Below are positions 61,601-64,000 of a DNA stretch of 64,000 nucleotides, piece by piece. The stretch is from Todiramphus chloris collaris (lineage: Eukaryota; Chordata; Aves; Coraciiformes; Alcedinidae), in the NCBI GenBank assembly GCA_025345505.1, contig JANVCC010000020.1, positions 51,757,523-51,821,522 of the forward strand, written 5' to 3'. Numbering within the stretch: the first letter of the stretch is position 1; each line of letters begins with the position of its first letter. A model generated the notes under the pieces. It searched no databases. It was given only the letters and a program-made list of their open reading frames with translations, and had not been told where the DNA came from. The translations under genes were made by a program, and so were the position numbers.

Positions 61601-64000
61601 CTTGAGCTGAACATGTATGTGCTATTAGGAAGAATAACCGTATTTGGAAATATTGTGCTTGATTATCGTGTTCTTGTACTTTTTCTTGGTCAGCTTTTCA
61701 TGAAATCTATTAGAAGTAGGATCTCAGGCTAGGTGAATCTTTGCTTTGAAGCAGTACTCCAGTTCTTGTGGTCTTTTCTTTCAGAACACCATCTGCCACG
61801 TATGAAAGGCTAGTTACAAAAATAACCCATCAAATGGCAGAAAAATCCCGTGGCGGTATGTGGGAAGAGGTCAGCAGACCAGTCACATCTCCATCATGGT
61901 GTCTCACTGTACTCATCGCTTTCTCTCTGCGGAAGAGCACTGAGTTATCAACAAGAGAACAACAAAATGCTCGAAGGAAGTTATGGGCAGGGCCTCTGAG
62001 TTTGTGCTTATCTGGAGGGTTGAAAGGAATTACACCGTGTGTTTCTTATCCTATGCTCTGGTTTACGGTACAGAAGGCATGGGTGGGAAGGTCTGGAGGG
62101 GAGTGGGAGGTCAAATAATAGTATTTGATTTTGTTTAGTGACTTTCATTCCTTGCCCCTGATTACCTATCATTATCATTAGCCGCTGAGTTTGTGCATTG
62201 CTGCTTTCTGTGAGCAGCATTATCTCTGTCTTTGGGGTTGGGGTTGCTCTCTGCTCGGTTCCCAGGCTGGTGTTTGGAAAGAGGTGCTTCTCCTAAGGGC
62301 AGGACATTTCAGATCTTGTTTTGCTGCATCCATATGAAGTGGCAGGCTGTCTTTTTTTTTGCTGAGATTAGCGGGCATGGGTTTGTCAGCAGGAATGCTC
62401 ATTTCCTGGAAGCAGGATGCGGAAAAGGCAATTGCAAGGGGCAGGATAAAATATGATCCAGTGGGAAGTTGTATATAAAAGCAAAGTAGACTTCAAACTC
62501 TCCTCAAGCTTCCATGTTACTGCAAAATAAGGCTTACAGAAAAGCATTGTGTGCGCTTACCAAACCACCCTTTTGGGAATAAATGGCATACGTAGCCTCA
62601 TTTTTACGTGGGTTAGTTGCCTCTTGATACTGCTCCTCTGTCTTGGAGGACCTGAATTTCTTGGTGTTGATTTCCTTTCCTGTCATCTTGCAACAAGAGG
62701 CTGTATTTTGGGTCTTTTTATTTTTCAGTCCTGAGGCTGTAAATCAGAGAAGTGCTGGATGGAACTGTAATTACAGTGGTCTTTAACTTCCACTTGTCCA
62801 GCCATTGGAGTATTAGGAAAATCCTCTTAAACTTTCCACATTGAAGTATTGCATTTATATGACTTTGCAAATTTTTAGGTTGTACTAAATTAAAATTTCT
62901 ACAGAACCCACATAGGAATCAGTACTTCAGGCACAGTACAGTGTGATCCGGTCCTTACATCAGACAAATGTGTGTCTACCTAAGTAGGATGGGGGAGAAA
63001 GTGGGGAGTAGACTGCAGATTGTATGGGCATTCTTACCGTATTGAATTATGGAGCAAGCTGGCATCCTTCTGTTTGGGGCCGCTGTGGGCTGAAGGCATC
63101 GTACAGTGGCCCAGTGGCAGTTGCCATGAATGAAAACGTCGCCTGCTTTGTCAGTAGGGGCTGTCACAGGATTCTCTCTCCTTGGTGGAGGAGCTGGCAA
63201 TATGGTCACAGTTAGAAAGCTGTGATTCTTTTAATCATAAGCATTAGTTTTGGGTGGTGGGTTTTTTTCCCCATCAACTTTTGTCAGTCTGTTTTGGACC
63301 GTTTCAGTTGTTGAGACCTCTAGTTAATGACAGAGGAAACAGCGACTGACACAGGCAATTAGGTATTTTATTTTCAGGATTGGAAAGGCAGGTTTGCTTT
63401 ACAAAGAAAAATCAAAGGAGAAATATGATTACCAGTGAAGCCTGGATAACACTTGCAATATTTAAGATATCTATGCTTGGACAGTGCCTTGTGTTGCAAT
63501 GATTTATGAATTTATGATTGTTTGTAGAGGTGGGTTATAAGCAGGGTTATGTTACTTGATATTTTTAATTACAACTGATAGCACTGAAGCCAACAGCGAA
63601 AAATAGTGTGATGGAAAAACAAATAATTAGGAACTTAAAACAAAAGTCATATCCAAACCCAACCCTCTCTAGAGGCAATATTGTTAGCATTTTTTCCATT
63701 GTTACAGAGTGTGGCTTCAGATTTTAGTCCATAATAAAAGATGATGAGATAGACTTCCTTGAATTGTGTCTGTGAATAATTATCCTCAGTGCATGTAGAA
63801 GTATGGGGGAATATCTGTTTGTAAAATAAAAGGCCTTCACTGTATTTTCATCAAATTCATCATCTAAATTAAAAAGTTATATGACTTTTGGCCCATGAAA
63901 TTAAATTTTTTTTTTTCTTTTTTTCTTTTTTTTTTCTTCTGGAAATGACTTTGGAAAGTGAGCTTGGCTTGTTTTGTGCCTAAGCATGTCTGCTCAGCCT
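61601..64000. other. Gene-desert DNA, no recognisable gene
   Basis: AT-rich non-coding DNA to the window edge. The 116-codon frame at 61768-62118 has no recognisable domain. A T/C-rich run closes the stretch at 63906-63940. Confidence 0.6.
63906..63940. repeat. Polypyrimidine (T-rich) tract
   Basis: Long T-runs separated by single C residues. Confidence 0.9.

Overview
The window is nuclear DNA from a vertebrate, most likely a bird. It holds one protein-coding gene that I recognise with confidence, FLRT3, encoded on the minus strand near the left end. A bird is suggested by the low repeat load, the absence of mammalian-type SINEs or young L1, a decayed CR1-type LINE tail at about 38.3-38.5 kb, and A/C- or T/G-rich simple tracts. 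The species cannot be fixed from this sequence alone.

Layout. From 1 to 2022 lies the FLRT3 3' UTR and downstream flank (read leftward). The complete 649-codon FLRT3 reading frame is at 2023-3972, in one uninterrupted exon. A good 3' splice site sits 45 nt upstream of the start codon (4018-4019). From there to about 13.5 kb is 5' intronic sequence. A strong CpG island (about 12.9-14.1 kb) carries GC boxes, a near-CRE and, on the minus strand, an ATG-free candidate first exon ending in a good 5' splice site at 13521/13520. This fits the known FLRT3 plan: non-coding 5' exon(s), a CpG-island promoter about 10 kb away, and the whole coding sequence in the last exon. A 148-nt ATG-free candidate for a middle non-coding exon lies at 9628-9775, but it is only a splice-consensus prediction.

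From about 14.1 kb to the right end (50 kb) I see no protein-coding gene. Open frames there are short, lack recognisable domains and look like chance. The stretch is AT-rich gene-desert DNA with simple repeats, two LINE relics, and several motif clusters that could be long-range regulatory elements. In other vertebrates FLRT3 lies inside a giant intron of MACROD2 on the opposite strand. No MACROD2 macrodomain exon is recognisable here, so that context is background knowledge, not an observation.

Most worth a second look: a nuclear-receptor site cluster at 27318-27483 (a perfect DR2 of AGGTCA, a DR5-like and a DR1-like pair, and an overlapping RFX-like X-box) followed by an isolated CpG-dense patch; a perfect PBX-MEIS site inside an inverted repeat at 30021-30039; a 22-bp perfect palindrome at 57609-57630; two miR-101-type 8-mer sites in the FLRT3 3' UTR; and two plus-strand microexon-like segments at 17866-17898 and 29236-29258. 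I found no sign of a novel multi-gene system; the window reads as a developmental adhesion gene with its regulatory desert.
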